Shown piece by piece: positions 46,912 through 56,800 of a DNA stretch of 64,000 bases. A model generated the notes under the pieces. That model saw only the letters and a program-made list of their open reading frames with translations, was not told the DNA's origin and made no database searches. How positions within the stretch are numbered: the stretch's first letter is position 1; every line of letters starts with the position of its first letter. Source of the DNA: Gemmatimonadota bacterium (GTDB lineage Bacteria; Gemmatimonadota; Gemmatimonadetes; Longimicrobiales; Gaopeijiaceae); contig JAJCZZ010000008.1 of the NCBI GenBank assembly GCA_029262115.1, forward strand, positions 52,247-116,246, read 5' to 3'. A program made the position numbers and the translations under genes.

Positions 46912-48474
46912 TCAGCGCTGCAACGGCGGCGTGGTGGGCGGGGGCTTCCGGTGTAGTGTGGCCTGCTCGTAGGCGTACGCGATCCGAATGAGCGTCTCCT
47001 CCGACCAGGCATCTCCGTAGATCTGCAATCCAGCAGGTAGCGTGCCGCGCCGAACCCAGCCCATCGGAACGGTCAGCGACGGGAACCCGGTAGGGGGTGA
47101 GAGAATGGGACTGTTGTTCCCGTGCGGGCTTTCCATGTCGCCAACGAGTCGGGGCGGATTGTTCCAGGTCGGGTACACCAGCGCGACGACATCGTGGCCG
47201 GCCATGGCCTCGCGGACGCCCTGTCGCAGGCGCTCTTCGTTCGCCCGACCGCGGATGCAGTCCTCGTTCGTGTCGGGCGTCCCCTCGAAGTCCAGGAAGC
47301 GCAGGACGGTCGGCATGACCGTGCGGTAGACGTCACCGCTCTCGCTGATGTCCTGGAGCGTCCGGTACGGCGGATCGGGGAGGGTGACGAGGTACTGTTC
47401 GATGTCGTACCGGAAGCGCGAGCAGCCGAGCCCGCGGCGGAGCGTGTCGAAGTCGGCGATCTCGAAGTCCCGCACAACCACCGCCCCCAGGGCTTCCAGG
47501 TCGGTAAGGGCCTCCTCGAACTGCTCGAGGATTTCCGGGTCCGCGCTCTCGGTGTAGGCGATCTGTCCGGCGACGCCGATCCGCATCCCCCGGATATCGA
47601 GCGAAAGCGCGTCGAGGTAGCTGGACGGGCGCCTTCCGTCCGCCTCCGCGGTCACCGGGTCCGCGGGGTCGCTTCCGGCGATCACGTCGAAGATCCGGAC
47701 GGCGTCTTCCACCGTCCGGGTCATGGGCCCACCGATGTCTCGATGAGCGAACAGGGGGATGATCCCGTCCCGGCTCGTCAGGCCCTGTGTGGAGCGGATA
47801 CCGACAAGCGCGTTGTGGGCAGACGGCCCGCGGATGGAGTTGCCGGTGTCCGTGCCCAGCCCGACCAGCCCGAGGTTCGCCGCAACGGCAGCGGCCGTAC
47901 CCCCTGAGGAGCCGGCCGTCACCCGGTTCAGCGCGTACGGGTTGAAGGTCCAGCCGGGAATCCGAGATCCCACGGTCTCCATGGCGGTGAACGCGAACTC
48001 GGCCAGGTTGGACTTGGCCAGAACGATCGCTCCAGCGTCCCGAATCTTCCGCACCTGATAAGCATCATCTGCGGGCCTCGACTCGGCCAACGTCGCGGAG
48101 CCACCAGACGTCGGCATGTCCCCCGTGTCATAGTTGTCCTTCACGATGAAGGGGATGCCATGTAGGGCTCCGCTGAGCCGGCCCGTCCGCCGCAGCTCCG
48201 CGTCGAGCGCGTCGGCCCGATCGAGGGCCGCCGGATTCACCATGATGATGGCGTTCAGGGTCGGCCCCTGTTTGTCGTACGCCTCGATGCGCTCCAGGTA
48301 GGCCTTGGTGAGCTGCCGAGCGGTCAGCGTGCCTTCGAGCATGGCTCGGTGCGCCTCGGCGATCGTCATTTCGATCAACTGGGTCTCGCCGAGGAGTTGG
48401 GCCGGGGCGGGGGCGGGCGCCGACGCGAGCAGCGCGGCGGACAACGTCAGAGTCAGGAAGTCGAGGCGGGCCAT
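46912..48474 (-). CDS. Exported amidase (amidase-signature family)
   Basis: A 520-residue enzyme with a signal peptide (about residues 1-26) and the Ser-cisSer-Lys triad: K112 (FIVKDNYDTG), S189 in AGSSGGT and nucleophile S213 in TGNSIRGPSAH. The nucleophile motif has Asn where many amidases have a second Gly (GGS). It hydrolyses an amide bond outside the cytoplasm; substrate unknown. The ATG at 48474 directly precedes the signal peptide. Confidence 0.9.
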   Translation of the reverse strand: MARLDFLTLTLSAALLASAPAPAPAQLLGETQLIEMTIAEAHRAMLEGTLTARQLTKAYLERIEAYDKQGPTLNAIIMVNPAALDRADALDAELRRTGRLSGALHGIPFIVKDNYDTGDMPTSGGSATLAESRPADDAYQVRKIRDAGAIVLAKSNLAEFAFTAMETVGSRIPGWTFNPYALNRVTAGSSGGTAAAVAANLGLVGLGTDTGNSIRGPSAHNALVGIRSTQGLTSRDGIIPLFAHRDIGGPMTRTVEDAVRIFDVIAGSDPADPVTAEADGRRPSSYLDALSLDIRGMRIGVAGQIAYTESADPEILEQFEEALTDLEALGAVVVRDFEIADFDTLRRGLGCSRFRYDIEQYLVTLPDPPYRTLQDISESGDVYRTVMPTVLRFLDFEGTPDTNEDCIRGRANEERLRQGVREAMAGHDVVALVYPTWNNPPRLVGDMESPHGNNSPILSPPTGFPSLTVPMGWVRRGTLPAGLQIYGDAWSEETLIRIAYAYEQATLHRKPPPTTPPLQR

Positions 48475-48615
48475 TGGTGTCCGGGTCAGGGGTCGCGAAA
48501 GGTAGGACACAGCCTTTCCGTCGGCACCACTGGGTCCAACCGGGGGGTGTCGGATCGACCCGCCCGATCAGAGGAGGCGGGCGGTTTGGCCCCTCGGCAC
48601 GGGCGCGGGGATCGG

Positions 48616-49335
48616 TCAGTCCGCTTGGGCGGTAACGACGTTCGCCCGCGCCCAGACCGCGCCTAACATCGGCTCCGTCAACGTGCCGGTGAACGTGTTC
48701 TGCTGGCTCGGATGGTAGGACGCGAGCACGGTGAGAGGGCGCAGGCCGCCGGTCGCGTTGACGGTGACCTCGGCCAGGTGTCCGAACTTGGGTCTTGGCC
48801 TGGGGATGCCGTATCCGAGGTCGCCGAGCAGCCTCAACGTCAGGACGTGCGCGAAGCTTCCGAGGCAGACCATCACGCGCACGTGCTCCAGAAGTGCTAT
48901 CTCCTTTTCGAGCCACGGCCGACAGTTGTCACGCTCGGCGGGCGTCGGCTTGTTGGCGGGCGGAGCGCAGCGCACTCCGGCGGATATGAACACGTCCGAC
49001 AGTCGGAGTCCGTCACCTCGATGGGTCGACTCGGCCTGGTTGGCCAGTCCGGCTCGGTGGAGTGCCCGGAACAGCCAGTCACCCGAGCGGTCGCCCGTGA
49101 ACATCCGGCCGGTGCGATTCGCGCCGTGGGCGGCGGGCGCCAGTCCGACCACAAGGATGCGGGCGTTCGGGTCGCCGAAGCCCGGGACCGGGCGTCCCCA
49201 GTACTCCTCGTCGGCGTATGCCGCCCGCTTCTCGACCGCGACGCGTTCCCGCCACTCCACCAGCCGGGGACAGCGCCGACACGTCGTGACGCGGGCTTCG
49301 AGTGCGTCGAGTGGCGAGGGCTCCGAGGCGGTCAG
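48616..49335 (-). CDS. Type 5 uracil-DNA glycosylase (UdgB-like), apparent CTG start
   Basis: A 239-residue DNA-repair enzyme with the family 5 motif [19 protein letters not shown] (residues 65-83, which lacks the catalytic Asp of other UDGs, as expected) and the [11 protein letters not shown] motif (around 205-215). Four cysteines, C19, C22, C123 and C138, have the 4Fe-4S spacing. There is no ATG, GTG or TTG in frame between the upstream gene and these essential cysteines. The first plausible initiator is CTG at 49335, five bases after GGAGG and overlapping the DsbB stop as CTGA. Confidence 0.9.
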   Translation of the reverse strand: MTASEPSPLDALEARVTTCRRCPRLVEWRERVAVEKRAAYADEEYWGRPVPGFGDPNARILVVGLAPAAHGANRTGRMFTGDRSGDWLFRALHRAGLANQAESTHRGDGLRLSDVFISAGVRCAPPANKPTPAERDNCRPWLEKEIALLEHVRVMVCLGSFAHVLTLRLLGDLGYGIPRPRPKFGHLAEVTVNATGGLRPLTVLASYHPSQQNTFTGTLTEPMLGAVWARANVVTAQAD

Positions 49336-49868
49336 GCCATCCTCCGGACGAGCAACAGCAGCGCGATGATCGACAGGAAGGCCGCACCGGCCATGAACGG
49401 AATGGAAACAAAGCCGAAGACCGCCAGGTAGCGTGCGGAGCACGGTACGCCGGACGTGCACGCCCCGACGTCGAGGGTGGGCTGGAACTGGAGGGCGACG
49501 TGGTACGCGGAGAACAGGATGCCGATAGCCGCCACCGGGAGCGCGTATCGCCACACCCCGGCATCGCCCCGAAGGGTGCCCACGCCCAGGATCACGACGA
49601 GTGGATACATGGCGATGCGCTGGTACCAACAGAAGAGACACGGAACCAGGCCGACGACGTCGGACAGGTAGAGGCTCGACGCGGTCGCGGCCGTCGCCAC
49701 CACCCACGCCCACGCGAGCGGATGACGGACACTCGGGAGGTGCCGTCCGGCTCGGAGGCCGCCTACCGGTTCGGGGCGAAGCGCGACCACGATCAGGCCG
49801 AGCGCCGTCGGTATGGCGGCGAGCGCCACGACCGCCAGAAGTGTGGTCAGGGGGGCATACAGCGCCAC
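49332..49868 (-). CDS. DsbB/BdbC-like disulfide-bond formation membrane protein
   Basis: A 178-residue protein with about five hydrophobic helices. The first periplasmic loop carries the quinone-facing CLFC pair ([16 protein letters not shown]), and the second loop holds the pair [13 protein letters not shown]. It reoxidises a DsbA-type thiol oxidoreductase using quinone. An N-terminal helix is longer than in E. coli DsbB, as in BdbC homologues. It is upstream of the UDG gene with a 4-base overlap. Confidence 0.9.
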   Translation of the reverse strand: MALYAPLTTLLAVVALAAIPTALGLIVVALRPEPVGGLRAGRHLPSVRHPLAWAWVVATAATASSLYLSDVVGLVPCLFCWYQRIAMYPLVVILGVGTLRGDAGVWRYALPVAAIGILFSAYHVALQFQPTLDVGACTSGVPCSARYLAVFGFVSIPFMAGAAFLSIIALLLLVRRMA

Positions 49869-49871
49869 GGC

Positions 49872-50177
49872 CTACAACTCGTTGGCGGCTTCGATGACCT
49901 CGTCCAGGATGGTGGACAGCGCCCCGGTCAGCTCGTCCGCCGGGATCGTCCGGATCTCCTTCGCGGTTCTCGAGTCGGCGCGGTTGGTAGCCCACGCCGC
50001 TGCGGAGAGCGTAAATACCGAGTCGCTTTGCAGCGTGATGAGAATCGCCCGCTCCCGGCCGTCCCGGTACCAGGTCAGCATCCGCTCCTCAGGATCTTCT
50101 TTGACGAGGTCCATCCCGTTGGCCAAGGCGTAGATCGTCAGCTTCGGATCGACCTTCTCGAAGGGGCCGGTCGCCAT
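49872..50177 (-). CDS. Small hypothetical protein
   Basis: A 101-residue protein, mostly alpha/beta ([61 protein letters not shown]). Family unknown. I chose ATG at 50177 because an AGGAG lies seven bases upstream; the frame is open upstream for 23 more residues of unlikely sequence. It is three bases upstream of the DsbB-like gene, so they are probably co-transcribed. Confidence 0.6.
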   Translation of the reverse strand: MATGPFEKVDPKLTIYALANGMDLVKEDPEERMLTWYRDGRERAILITLQSDSVFTLSAAAWATNRADSRTAKEIRTIPADELTGALSTILDEVIEAANEL

Positions 50178-50307
50178 AACGAACTCCTCATCCCAGTGAA
50201 GCCATCCCACCCGGCGCGGCAGAGTGCGCGCAAGGATGGTACTCAAGAGCTATAGACGCGGCGTGTCAATGCAAGGTTTCCTTTCCCGACCCGGCTGTCC
50301 AGACGAT

Positions 50308-51231
50308 TCAGCGCCCCTGGGCCTCGGCCTCCGACGCACTCTCCAGCCAGGCGGACCACCAAAGCGTCCGAAGCATGGCGCCCCCCGCCGCGAGGCGGTC
50401 AACGGCGAACCGCACGGCCGCCTCGTCGGCGGGTCCTTCCGGGTCGAATCCGTGGTCACGCTCCAGGCGATAGAGCTCTTCCACATGCGTGTGCGACTCC
50501 ATGATGTACGCGATGACCCCGGCTCTGGCCGTGCCGGCCACCGAGTGCGTGGACGGCGGAACGGCACGGCCGACCCACTCCGGATCGACGTGCCGGCGAA
50601 CGAAGTCCGCCTCGAAACGCCCATGGAAGTCGTTGCTCTCGGTGTACCCATTCGGGTTGGTCACGCCCGGCTTCCTGCCCGCGTTCCACCCGTTGAAGTG
50701 GATGGTCGTGTGGTGCGGTTGGGAGGCGTCGGTGACATAGTGCCCGAGGATGCCCGCGTCGTTCACGATGCGCTGCTCGATCCACACCCGCTCCGGCCCA
50801 CTCGCGACCCTCCACATCCGCCACTCGGTCACGAGACGCTGGTACAGCTCCACGATTCTGAAGGGGAGGAAGCCGGCGTCGCGTTCTGGCTTCGCGAGGC
50901 CGGCGTCGTACAGCTCCCTGAGAAACACGAAGCGGTCGGGCGCGTCCAGAGCACCGGGCGGCACGTTCTCCAGATCGATGTAGTGGTCGTACGACCAGGC
51001 TTGATCCATCTCGCGTAGCGGCGGGCTTCTCCACCGGTCGGGCTCGGGATTGAGATACACGAGACGGTCGCCCGCCCGGGTAAAGAACGCGGGGATCTCA
51101 CCCGGGAGCGCATCGACCGCGGCACGCGCTGCCATCCTATGGCCGTCCGCGCCCCACACGAGCGGGTCCGGCGCCGGGTGGGCGAGACTTAAAGAAACGG
51201 TGGCGCAGACGAGGAGCGCCAGAGACGTCAT
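50308..51231 (-). CDS. Exported S1/P1-type nuclease family protein
   Basis: A 307-residue zinc enzyme of the S1/P1 nuclease and phospholipase C fold. A signal peptide (about 1-25) is followed by the mature start WGADGHRM (Trp and His metal ligands), SYDHYIDLENV, ILGHYVTDASQPHHTTIHFNG and FHGRFEADFV, which give the trinuclear zinc site. It should cleave single-stranded nucleic acid or phospholipid outside the cell. Its start overlaps the stop of the CoA-ligase gene by 4 bases. Confidence 0.85.
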   Translation of the reverse strand: MTSLALLVCATVSLSLAHPAPDPLVWGADGHRMAARAAVDALPGEIPAFFTRAGDRLVYLNPEPDRWRSPPLREMDQAWSYDHYIDLENVPPGALDAPDRFVFLRELYDAGLAKPERDAGFLPFRIVELYQRLVTEWRMWRVASGPERVWIEQRIVNDAGILGHYVTDASQPHHTTIHFNGWNAGRKPGVTNPNGYTESNDFHGRFEADFVRRHVDPEWVGRAVPPSTHSVAGTARAGVIAYIMESHTHVEELYRLERDHGFDPEGPADEAAVRFAVDRLAAGGAMLRTLWWSAWLESASEAEAQGR

Positions 51232-52787
51232 GGCTTGGCGGGTGCGTCGGAAGATTTGTCGTTGTGGGCGGCCAGCCGCCCCCGGTCGACCTTCCCGAGG
51301 TGCGTTCGGGGAAAGTCGTCCATGAAGGTGACCGACCTCGGGTACTTGTACGGCTCGAGACGGGCGCGCGCCCAGTCCTGAAGTTCGCCGGCCAGATCCG
51401 CATCGCCTCGAACTCCTTCCCCGGGAACCACGAAGGCGTTGGGCTTCACCAGGCCGTCCGCCGTCGTGACCCCGACGACCGCCACCTCACGAACCTTGTC
51501 GTGCGCCAGCAAGCAGTTTTCCAACTCGCCCGGCGAGAACCACTTCCCGCTGACTTTGATCATGTCGTCGGCGCGTCCCTGGTACGTCACATACCCGTCG
51601 GCGTCGATGGCGATCATGTCGCTCGACACGAACCATCCGTCGCGGAACGCGTCCGCGGTCTTCTCCAGGTCGTCCCAGTACCCGAGCGCGAGCGAGTCGC
51701 CCTTCACCCACATCGTGCCGACTTCGCCGGTCTCGACCTCGGAGCCGTCGGTGTCACACACCCGGACAGTGAAGCCGGGCACGACCTTGCCCAGCGTTCC
51801 GGGGCGGACGTCGTCGAGGCGGTTGGAGATGAAGATGTGCCACATCTCGGCAGTACCGAGTCCGTCCAGGAGGGGAACCCCGAAGATCTCCTTCCACCGT
51901 TGATGGAGCTGTTCGGGCAGCGCCTCACCGGCGGATGTCGCCAGCCGAAGACTCGATACGTCCCGCGTCCCGGCCCCCTCGTACGACAGCATGTTGTTGA
52001 TCATCGTGGGGACGTTGACCAGGACCGTGGGACGGAACCCCTCGATCTTATCGAAGAGCGTGGCCGCGGTGCACCTCTCGGGGAACAGGGCGGATGTCGC
52101 GCCGACCGAGAACGGAAAGAACAGGTTGGAACCTGTAGCATATCCGAAAAACAGCTTCGGAACCGCGAGCGTGACATCGTCCGGTGTCAGCTTCAGGATG
52201 CCCTGACCGTAGAGGCAGGTCGTGTTGATGAAGGAGCGGTGCGTCTGCACGACCCCCTTGGGCCTCCCGGTCGTCCCGCCGCTGAACAGCCAGATGGCCG
52301 CGTCGTCGGGTCGCGCGGGGTGGCCGTCGAACGGAGCGTTGGCCGCCTCGCGCACGGCGTCTTCAAGGCTCTCCCGGCCCACGACCAGGAGTGCCGGGGC
52401 TGCCCCAGCGTCGTTGGCCGCGGCCTCGAACGTGTCGACCGTGTCCGCGTGGATGATCGCGATGGTGGCCCTGGTGTAGCCGTACAGCCACCGGATCTGA
52501 TCGAGCGGCTGATGAGGGTTGGCCATCACGACGATGCCGCCGGCCCGGAGCACACCGAACAGGGCGGCCACGTAGTCGGGCCCGTCGGGGAGCGAGAGGA
52601 TGACCCGTTCGCCGGGGCGGAGGCCGCCGTCTGCCAACACGGATGCCCACGCCGTGGCAAGGCGATCGACGGCTTCGTACGTCAACGCGCCCGAGTCGGT
52701 CAACAGGGCGCGCCGCCCCCCGTCCCCGGCCTCGAGACGACGGCGGAGGAGGTACTCGGGCAGGTTGGCGTCGAGGGTGGTCGGCAT
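51228..52787 (-). CDS. Benzoate-CoA-ligase-family enzyme, probably 2-aminobenzoate (anthranilate)-CoA ligase
   Basis: A 519-residue ANL-superfamily acyl-CoA synthetase. SGGTTGRPKGVVQTH is the ATP loop, and the KLFFGYATGSNLFFPFSVGA region is characteristic of the benzoate-CoA ligase branch; GLGTAEMWHIF, the YQGRADDMIKVSGKWFSP hinge and PRTHLGKVDR (catalytic Lys) follow. It activates an aromatic acid with ATP and CoA. Being divergent by only 36 bases from the anthraniloyl-CoA degradation operon, its substrate is most likely anthranilate; benzoate or a relative is the alternative. Confidence 0.88.
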   Translation of the reverse strand: MPTTLDANLPEYLLRRRLEAGDGGRRALLTDSGALTYEAVDRLATAWASVLADGGLRPGERVILSLPDGPDYVAALFGVLRAGGIVVMANPHQPLDQIRWLYGYTRATIAIIHADTVDTFEAAANDAGAAPALLVVGRESLEDAVREAANAPFDGHPARPDDAAIWLFSGGTTGRPKGVVQTHRSFINTTCLYGQGILKLTPDDVTLAVPKLFFGYATGSNLFFPFSVGATSALFPERCTAATLFDKIEGFRPTVLVNVPTMINNMLSYEGAGTRDVSSLRLATSAGEALPEQLHQRWKEIFGVPLLDGLGTAEMWHIFISNRLDDVRPGTLGKVVPGFTVRVCDTDGSEVETGEVGTMWVKGDSLALGYWDDLEKTADAFRDGWFVSSDMIAIDADGYVTYQGRADDMIKVSGKWFSPGELENCLLAHDKVREVAVVGVTTADGLVKPNAFVVPGEGVRGDADLAGELQDWARARLEPYKYPRSVTFMDDFPRTHLGKVDRGRLAAHNDKSSDAPAKP

Positions 52788-52823
52788 GGTGCGTCAGGAT
52801 AGGGCTCCGGTAAGATATGGGCC

Positions 52824-53579
52824 ATGCCCGTACACACCTTTGCGCACCTCACGTGGGATTCCGTGCAGCACCTGGCCGGCGCGCGCCCCGTTGCCCTCCT
52901 TCCCGTTGGCGCCGTGGAGGCCCACGGACCGCACCTTCCGCTCGGGACCGACGTCATCATTGCGCAGGCCATGGCCCGGGCGTGTGCCGAGGAGTTGTCC
53001 GACGAGGGGATGACCGCCCTGGTGATGCCCCCCATCTGGTACTCGGCGGCCGGCTTCGCCGAGGCCTTTCCCGGCACGATCGATGTTCGCCCGACGGGCG
53101 TGACGGCCCTGATCCGGGACATCGCCGCCTCCTTGGTCCGCCATGGCATCGGCACCCTGGCCGTCGCCAATGCCCACCTGGACCCGGCGCACCTGTACTC
53201 ACTTCGCTCGGCTGCGGACCACGCCCCGGACGGGTCGACGATCGTGTTCCTGGACCTCACGCGCCGGGCCGCCGCCAGCCGACTGACCGAGGAGTTCCAG
53301 ACGGGCGCCTGCCACGCCGGCCGGTTCGAGGGCAGCATCGTGCGGGCGGAGGCGCCCGAATTGTTCCGCGAGGGGGTTGCCCGCGCGCTGCCTCCGAATC
53401 CCGCGTCGCTGTCGACCGCCATCAAGGAGGGGAAGAAGACGTTCGCCGACGCCGGGGGCCCCGACGCCTACTTCGGGTGGCCGGCCGACGCGACCGGGGC
53501 GGAGGGCAGGAACAGCGTACGGGTCCTGGGCACCTTGCTGGCCGAAGCGGTGCGGGAAGCCCTGGGCGGGACCGGGTGA
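52824..53579 (+). CDS. Creatininase-family amidohydrolase (candidate formylkynurenine deformylase)
   Basis: A 251-residue creatininase-fold enzyme with metal ligands in GAVEAHGPHLPLGTD: E32, H34 and D43, the same spacing as creatininase E34/H36/D45. NAHLDPAHLYSL and CHAGRFEGSIV supply further family motifs. The family cleaves cyclic or formyl amides; one archaeal member, ArfB, removes a formyl group from a ribosylaminopyrimidine. It heads the tryptophan-catabolic operon, which otherwise lacks an arylformamidase, so deformylation of N-formylkynurenine is an attractive but untested role. The next gene overlaps its stop. Confidence 0.85.
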   Translation: MPVHTFAHLTWDSVQHLAGARPVALLPVGAVEAHGPHLPLGTDVIIAQAMARACAEELSDEGMTALVMPPIWYSAAGFAEAFPGTIDVRPTGVTALIRDIAASLVRHGIGTLAVANAHLDPAHLYSLRSAADHAPDGSTIVFLDLTRRAAASRLTEEFQTGACHAGRFEGSIVRAEAPELFREGVARALPPNPASLSTAIKEGKKTFADAGGPDAYFGWPADATGAEGRNSVRVLGTLLAEAVREALGGTG

Positions 53580-54364
53580 AGCTGGAGGGGAGGACGGCCC
53601 TGGTCACCGGTGCTGGGAGAGGAATCGGCGCCGAGACCGCCCGTGCCTTGGCGCGTGCCGGCGCCCGGGTGACGGTGGCCGCTCGGAGTCGGGACGAGGT
53701 CGAGGAGACCGCTCGCTCGATCCGGGACCTGGGGGGTGAGGCCCTCGTTATCACGTGCGATGTGACGGACGAGCGCCAGGTTGACGACATGGTTGCTGCC
53801 TCCACCGAAGCGTGGGGACCGACCGACATCCTCGTGAACAACGCGGGTACGTCGTCGTCAAATCCCCTCCACCGCGTCACGCTCGGGGAATGGCGCCGCG
53901 TGATGGATGTGAATGCCACCGGCACGTTCCTGTGTACGCGCGCGGTGCTTCCGGAGATGGTGGGGCGGGGGTACGGACGGATCGTGAACGTCGCGTCCGT
54001 CGCGGGGCTCGAGGGCGCTCCCTACATCTCGGCCTACACGGCCGCCAAGCACGCGGTCATCGGCTTTACACGCGCCATCGCGGCGGAAGTGGCGAGCCGT
54101 GGCGTCACCGTGAACGCCGTGTGCCCCGGGTACGTTGACACACCCATGACGGACGCCACGGTCGACAACGTTGCCCGCCGGACCGGAACCGACCGGGACA
54201 CCGCCCTCGCCAGGGTGCTCGAACACGCGGGGCAGCCACGGCTCATCACGACGCGGGAGGTGGCCGACGCGGTCGTCGCACTTTGCGTCGCGGCCGGACT
54301 GTCCGAGAATGGGCAGGCGGTTCGCCTGGACGGGAGTTCGCCGTTCCCGAGCAGTCGTCCCTAG
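53576..54364 (+). CDS. Short-chain dehydrogenase/reductase
   Basis: A 262-residue SDR: nucleotide motif TGAGRGIG (residues 11-18), CDVTD, NNAG, and catalytic Y154-x3-K158 (ISAYTAAKH). The GTG start overlaps the creatininase stop as GTGA. In context it would act as the 3-hydroxyacyl-CoA dehydrogenase or a ring-ketone reductase of the anthraniloyl-CoA pathway. Confidence 0.92.
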   Translation: MKLEGRTALVTGAGRGIGAETARALARAGARVTVAARSRDEVEETARSIRDLGGEALVITCDVTDERQVDDMVAASTEAWGPTDILVNNAGTSSSNPLHRVTLGEWRRVMDVNATGTFLCTRAVLPEMVGRGYGRIVNVASVAGLEGAPYISAYTAAKHAVIGFTRAIAAEVASRGVTVNAVCPGYVDTPMTDATVDNVARRTGTDRDTALARVLEHAGQPRLITTREVADAVVALCVAAGLSENGQAVRLDGSSPFPSSRP

Positions 54365-54416
54365 GATCCTCACGTATTACGACCCCTGTCACCTACTTCC
54401 AGGTCACGCACGGACT

Positions 54417-54833
54417 GTGAGCACATACGAACGGATCAATCCAGAGGAGTTGGGCGCCCCCCGCGGGTGGACGAACGGCATGCTGGCGAAGGCCGGCGGA
54501 CGGATCCTCTTTGTGGCCGGCCAGGACGCCTCGGAACCCGAGGGCCAGGTGACAGAGGCCGACCTCGTCGAACAGTTCGGGATCGCTCTCGAAAAATGCG
54601 TAACGGTCGTACGTGAGGCGGGCGGCGGTCCCGAAGACATCGGGAGGATGACCCTCTACGTGACGTCGGTCGAGGCGTATCGCGCCCGGCGCGGCGAGAT
54701 CAAGGACGTCTGGCGAGCACACATGGGAAAGCACTACCCCGCCATGGCCCTCGTCGAGGTCATGGGGCTGATGGACCCTATGGCGTTGGTCGAGATCGAA
54801 GTGACGGCGGTCATCCACGACTACGGCTCGTGA
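54417..54833 (+). CDS. RidA-family protein (cytosolic)
   Basis: A 138-residue RidA-like protein: GMLAKAGGRILFVAGQDASEP, a long helix, and HYPAMALVEVMGLMDPMALVEIE. It lacks a leader, unlike the two exported RidA homologues at the left of the window. RidA-like proteins are found with anthraniloyl-CoA gene clusters, where they could hydrolyse an enamine intermediate and release ammonia after ring reduction; this fits its position here. GTG start at 54417 with only a weak ribosome-binding site. Confidence 0.85.
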   Translation: MSTYERINPEELGAPRGWTNGMLAKAGGRILFVAGQDASEPEGQVTEADLVEQFGIALEKCVTVVREAGGGPEDIGRMTLYVTSVEAYRARRGEIKDVWRAHMGKHYPAMALVEVMGLMDPMALVEIEVTAVIHDYGS

Positions 54834-54842
54834 GGTTCGGTC

Positions 54843-55640
54843 ATGTTCGCACCTGAGTCTTTTCGGTATCGGCACGACTCGGACACAGGCGTGGCCGTCC
54901 TGACCCTGGACCGGCCCGACCGACTGAACGCGCTGACGTTCGAGGTCTACGACGAACTCCGGCGCGCGTTCTATGCGCTCTCCGAGGAGGACGGCGTTCG
55001 GGTCATCGTGATTACCGGGGCGGGGCGAGCGTTCTGCTCGGGCGGCGACGTCGAGGACATCATTGGTGCGCTCTTCGAGCGGGACTTCCGCGGCTTGTTG
55101 GACTTTACGCGCATGACGTGCGACCTGGTGCGGGCCATCCGCATGTGCAAGCGGCCGGTCATCGGGGCTCTGAACGGCACCGTAGCGGGGGCTGGCGCTG
55201 TCATCGCCACCGCGTGTGATCTGCGCGTGGCGGCCGAGTCGGCGAAGATCGCGTATCTGTTCACACGCGTCGGCCTGTCCGGCGCCGATATGGGCGCGGC
55301 GTGGATGCTCCCACGGATCGTCGGTACCGCCCGGGCGAGCGAGCTCCTCATGACGGGCGACTTCATCAGCGCGCAGGAGGCCGAGCGCATCGGGCTGTAC
55401 AATCGCGTGGTCGAGGACGGCCAGGCGCTCCCCGCAGCGGTCGAACTCGCCGAGAAGTTGGCGCGAGGTCCGTCGTTCGCGATCGAAATCACCAAGGATG
55501 CGCTGAACCGAGAAGCCGCGATGGACCTCCCGTCGGCCCTCGAAGCCGAAGCGCAGATCCAGGCCGCCCTGATGATGCATCCCGACTTCAAGGAGTCGTA
55601 CGAGGCCTTCGTCGGGAAGCGGGAGGCGCGTTTCCTTTGA
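54843..55640 (+). CDS. Enoyl-CoA hydratase/isomerase family protein
   Basis: A 265-residue crotonase. The oxyanion-hole segments are GAGRAFCSGGDVEDI and the AGAGAVIATACDLRVA region; FTRVGLSGADMGAAWMLPRIVG follows, where the usual catalytic Glu position is less clear. It should hydrate or isomerise an enoyl-CoA in the beta-oxidation-like part of anthranilate degradation. Starts nine bases after the RidA stop and shares its last bases with the TTG of the acyl-CoA dehydrogenase. Confidence 0.9.
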   Translation: MFAPESFRYRHDSDTGVAVLTLDRPDRLNALTFEVYDELRRAFYALSEEDGVRVIVITGAGRAFCSGGDVEDIIGALFERDFRGLLDFTRMTCDLVRAIRMCKRPVIGALNGTVAGAGAVIATACDLRVAAESAKIAYLFTRVGLSGADMGAAWMLPRIVGTARASELLMTGDFISAQEAERIGLYNRVVEDGQALPAAVELAEKLARGPSFAIEITKDALNREAAMDLPSALEAEAQIQAALMMHPDFKESYEAFVGKREARFL

Positions 55641-56800
55641 CGGAGATCGCGGCGGGGGTCGTCCGCGCCTTCCTCGACTCCGAGCACCTCGCGTGGGCGT
55701 CGGAGGTGGGTCGGTTCGTGGGGGATCGACTACGTCAGCGGCCGCATCCCGACTCGGACGAGGCCGGACGTATCGAGGCTCGCCGCCTCCTGACCCTGAT
55801 GGGCGACGCCGACCTGTTTCGACCCATCGCGGAGTGGGACCTCAGGGCGTGTTGCCTGGCGCGCGAGGCCGTGGCCGCCGCATCGCCGCTTGCCGATGCG
55901 GTCTGGGCGCTCCAGGGCCTCGGAGTCACGCCGGTGCTCGCCAGCGGTAGCGAGATGCTGAAGGAGCGGTACGCGCGGAAGGCGATTTCCGGGGAGTACA
56001 TGTCCGGCTTCGCGATGACGGAGGAGGAGGCGGGCTCGGACGTGGCGTCGATGGGCACGCGCGCCAGCCGCGACGGCGACGACTATGTCCTCTCGGGCGA
56101 GAAGTGGTTCATCAGCAACGCGGGCATCGCGGACTACTACGTCGTGTTTGCCTCGACCGACCCCGAGCGGGGCAGTCGGGGCATCAGCGCGTTCGTGGTT
56201 CCCGCGGACACGGCGGGCCTCTCCTTCGCGGGCGCCCAGGTCATGAGTGCCCCCCACCCGCTCGGCAAGCTGGCCTTCGACGGGTGCCGCGTTCCGGCGG
56301 ATCATCTACTGGGCGAGGAGGGGAGCGGCTTCAAGATCGGGATGGCCACACTGGATTTCCTGCGACCGACGGTGGGGGCCGCCGCCTGCGGGATGGCCGC
56401 ACGGGCAATCGATGAAGCCCTGGCGCATGCCACGACGCGTCGGCAGTTCGGCAAGGCGCTGTCGGAGTTCCAGCTCATCCAGGCCAGGCTGGGGCGGATG
56501 GCCCTCGACCTGGCGGCGTCCCGCCTGCTGGTCTATCAGGCGGCTTGGACCAAGGACTCCGGCGCGGATCGCATCACCATGGAGGCGGCGATGGCAAAGG
56601 CGCACGCCACCGAGTCGGCCCAGACCATCATCGACGACGCCGTCCAGATCCTGGGAGGACGTGGGGTGATGGCGGACCACCACGTCGAGCTCCTGTACCG
56701 CTCGATTCGTGCGCTGCGGATCTACGAAGGCACGACGGAGATCCAGCACCTGATCATCGGGGGTCGCATGATCGCGGACTTCGTGGACGGCGCGACATGA
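55637..56800 (+). CDS. Acyl-CoA dehydrogenase
   Basis: A 387-residue flavoprotein: [16 protein letters not shown] (FAD contact), [13 protein letters not shown], a middle helix ending [15 protein letters not shown], and the C-terminal motif [33 protein letters not shown], with the Glu at the EGTTE position. It oxidises an acyl-CoA, likely a ring or ring-opened intermediate. The TTG at 55637 overlaps the previous stop as TTGA, with GGAGG about ten bases upstream. Confidence 0.9.
   Translation: MTEIAAGVVRAFLDSEHLAWASEVGRFVGDRLRQRPHPDSDEAGRIEARRLLTLMGDADLFRPIAEWDLRACCLAREAVAAASPLADAVWALQGLGVTPVLASGSEMLKERYARKAISGEYMSGFAMTEEEAGSDVASMGTRASRDGDDYVLSGEKWFISNAGIADYYVVFASTDPERGSRGISAFVVPADTAGLSFAGAQVMSAPHPLGKLAFDGCRVPADHLLGEEGSGFKIGMATLDFLRPTVGAAACGMAARAIDEALAHATTRRQFGKALSEFQLIQARLGRMALDLAASRLLVYQAAWTKDSGADRITMEAAMAKAHATESAQTIIDDAVQILGGRGVMADHHVELLYRSIRALRIYEGTTEIQHLIIGGRMIADFVDGAT

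Noticed and set aside
51264..52802. Plus-strand frame opposite the CoA ligase
   Set aside because: Antisense shadow of an enzyme with full ANL motifs.
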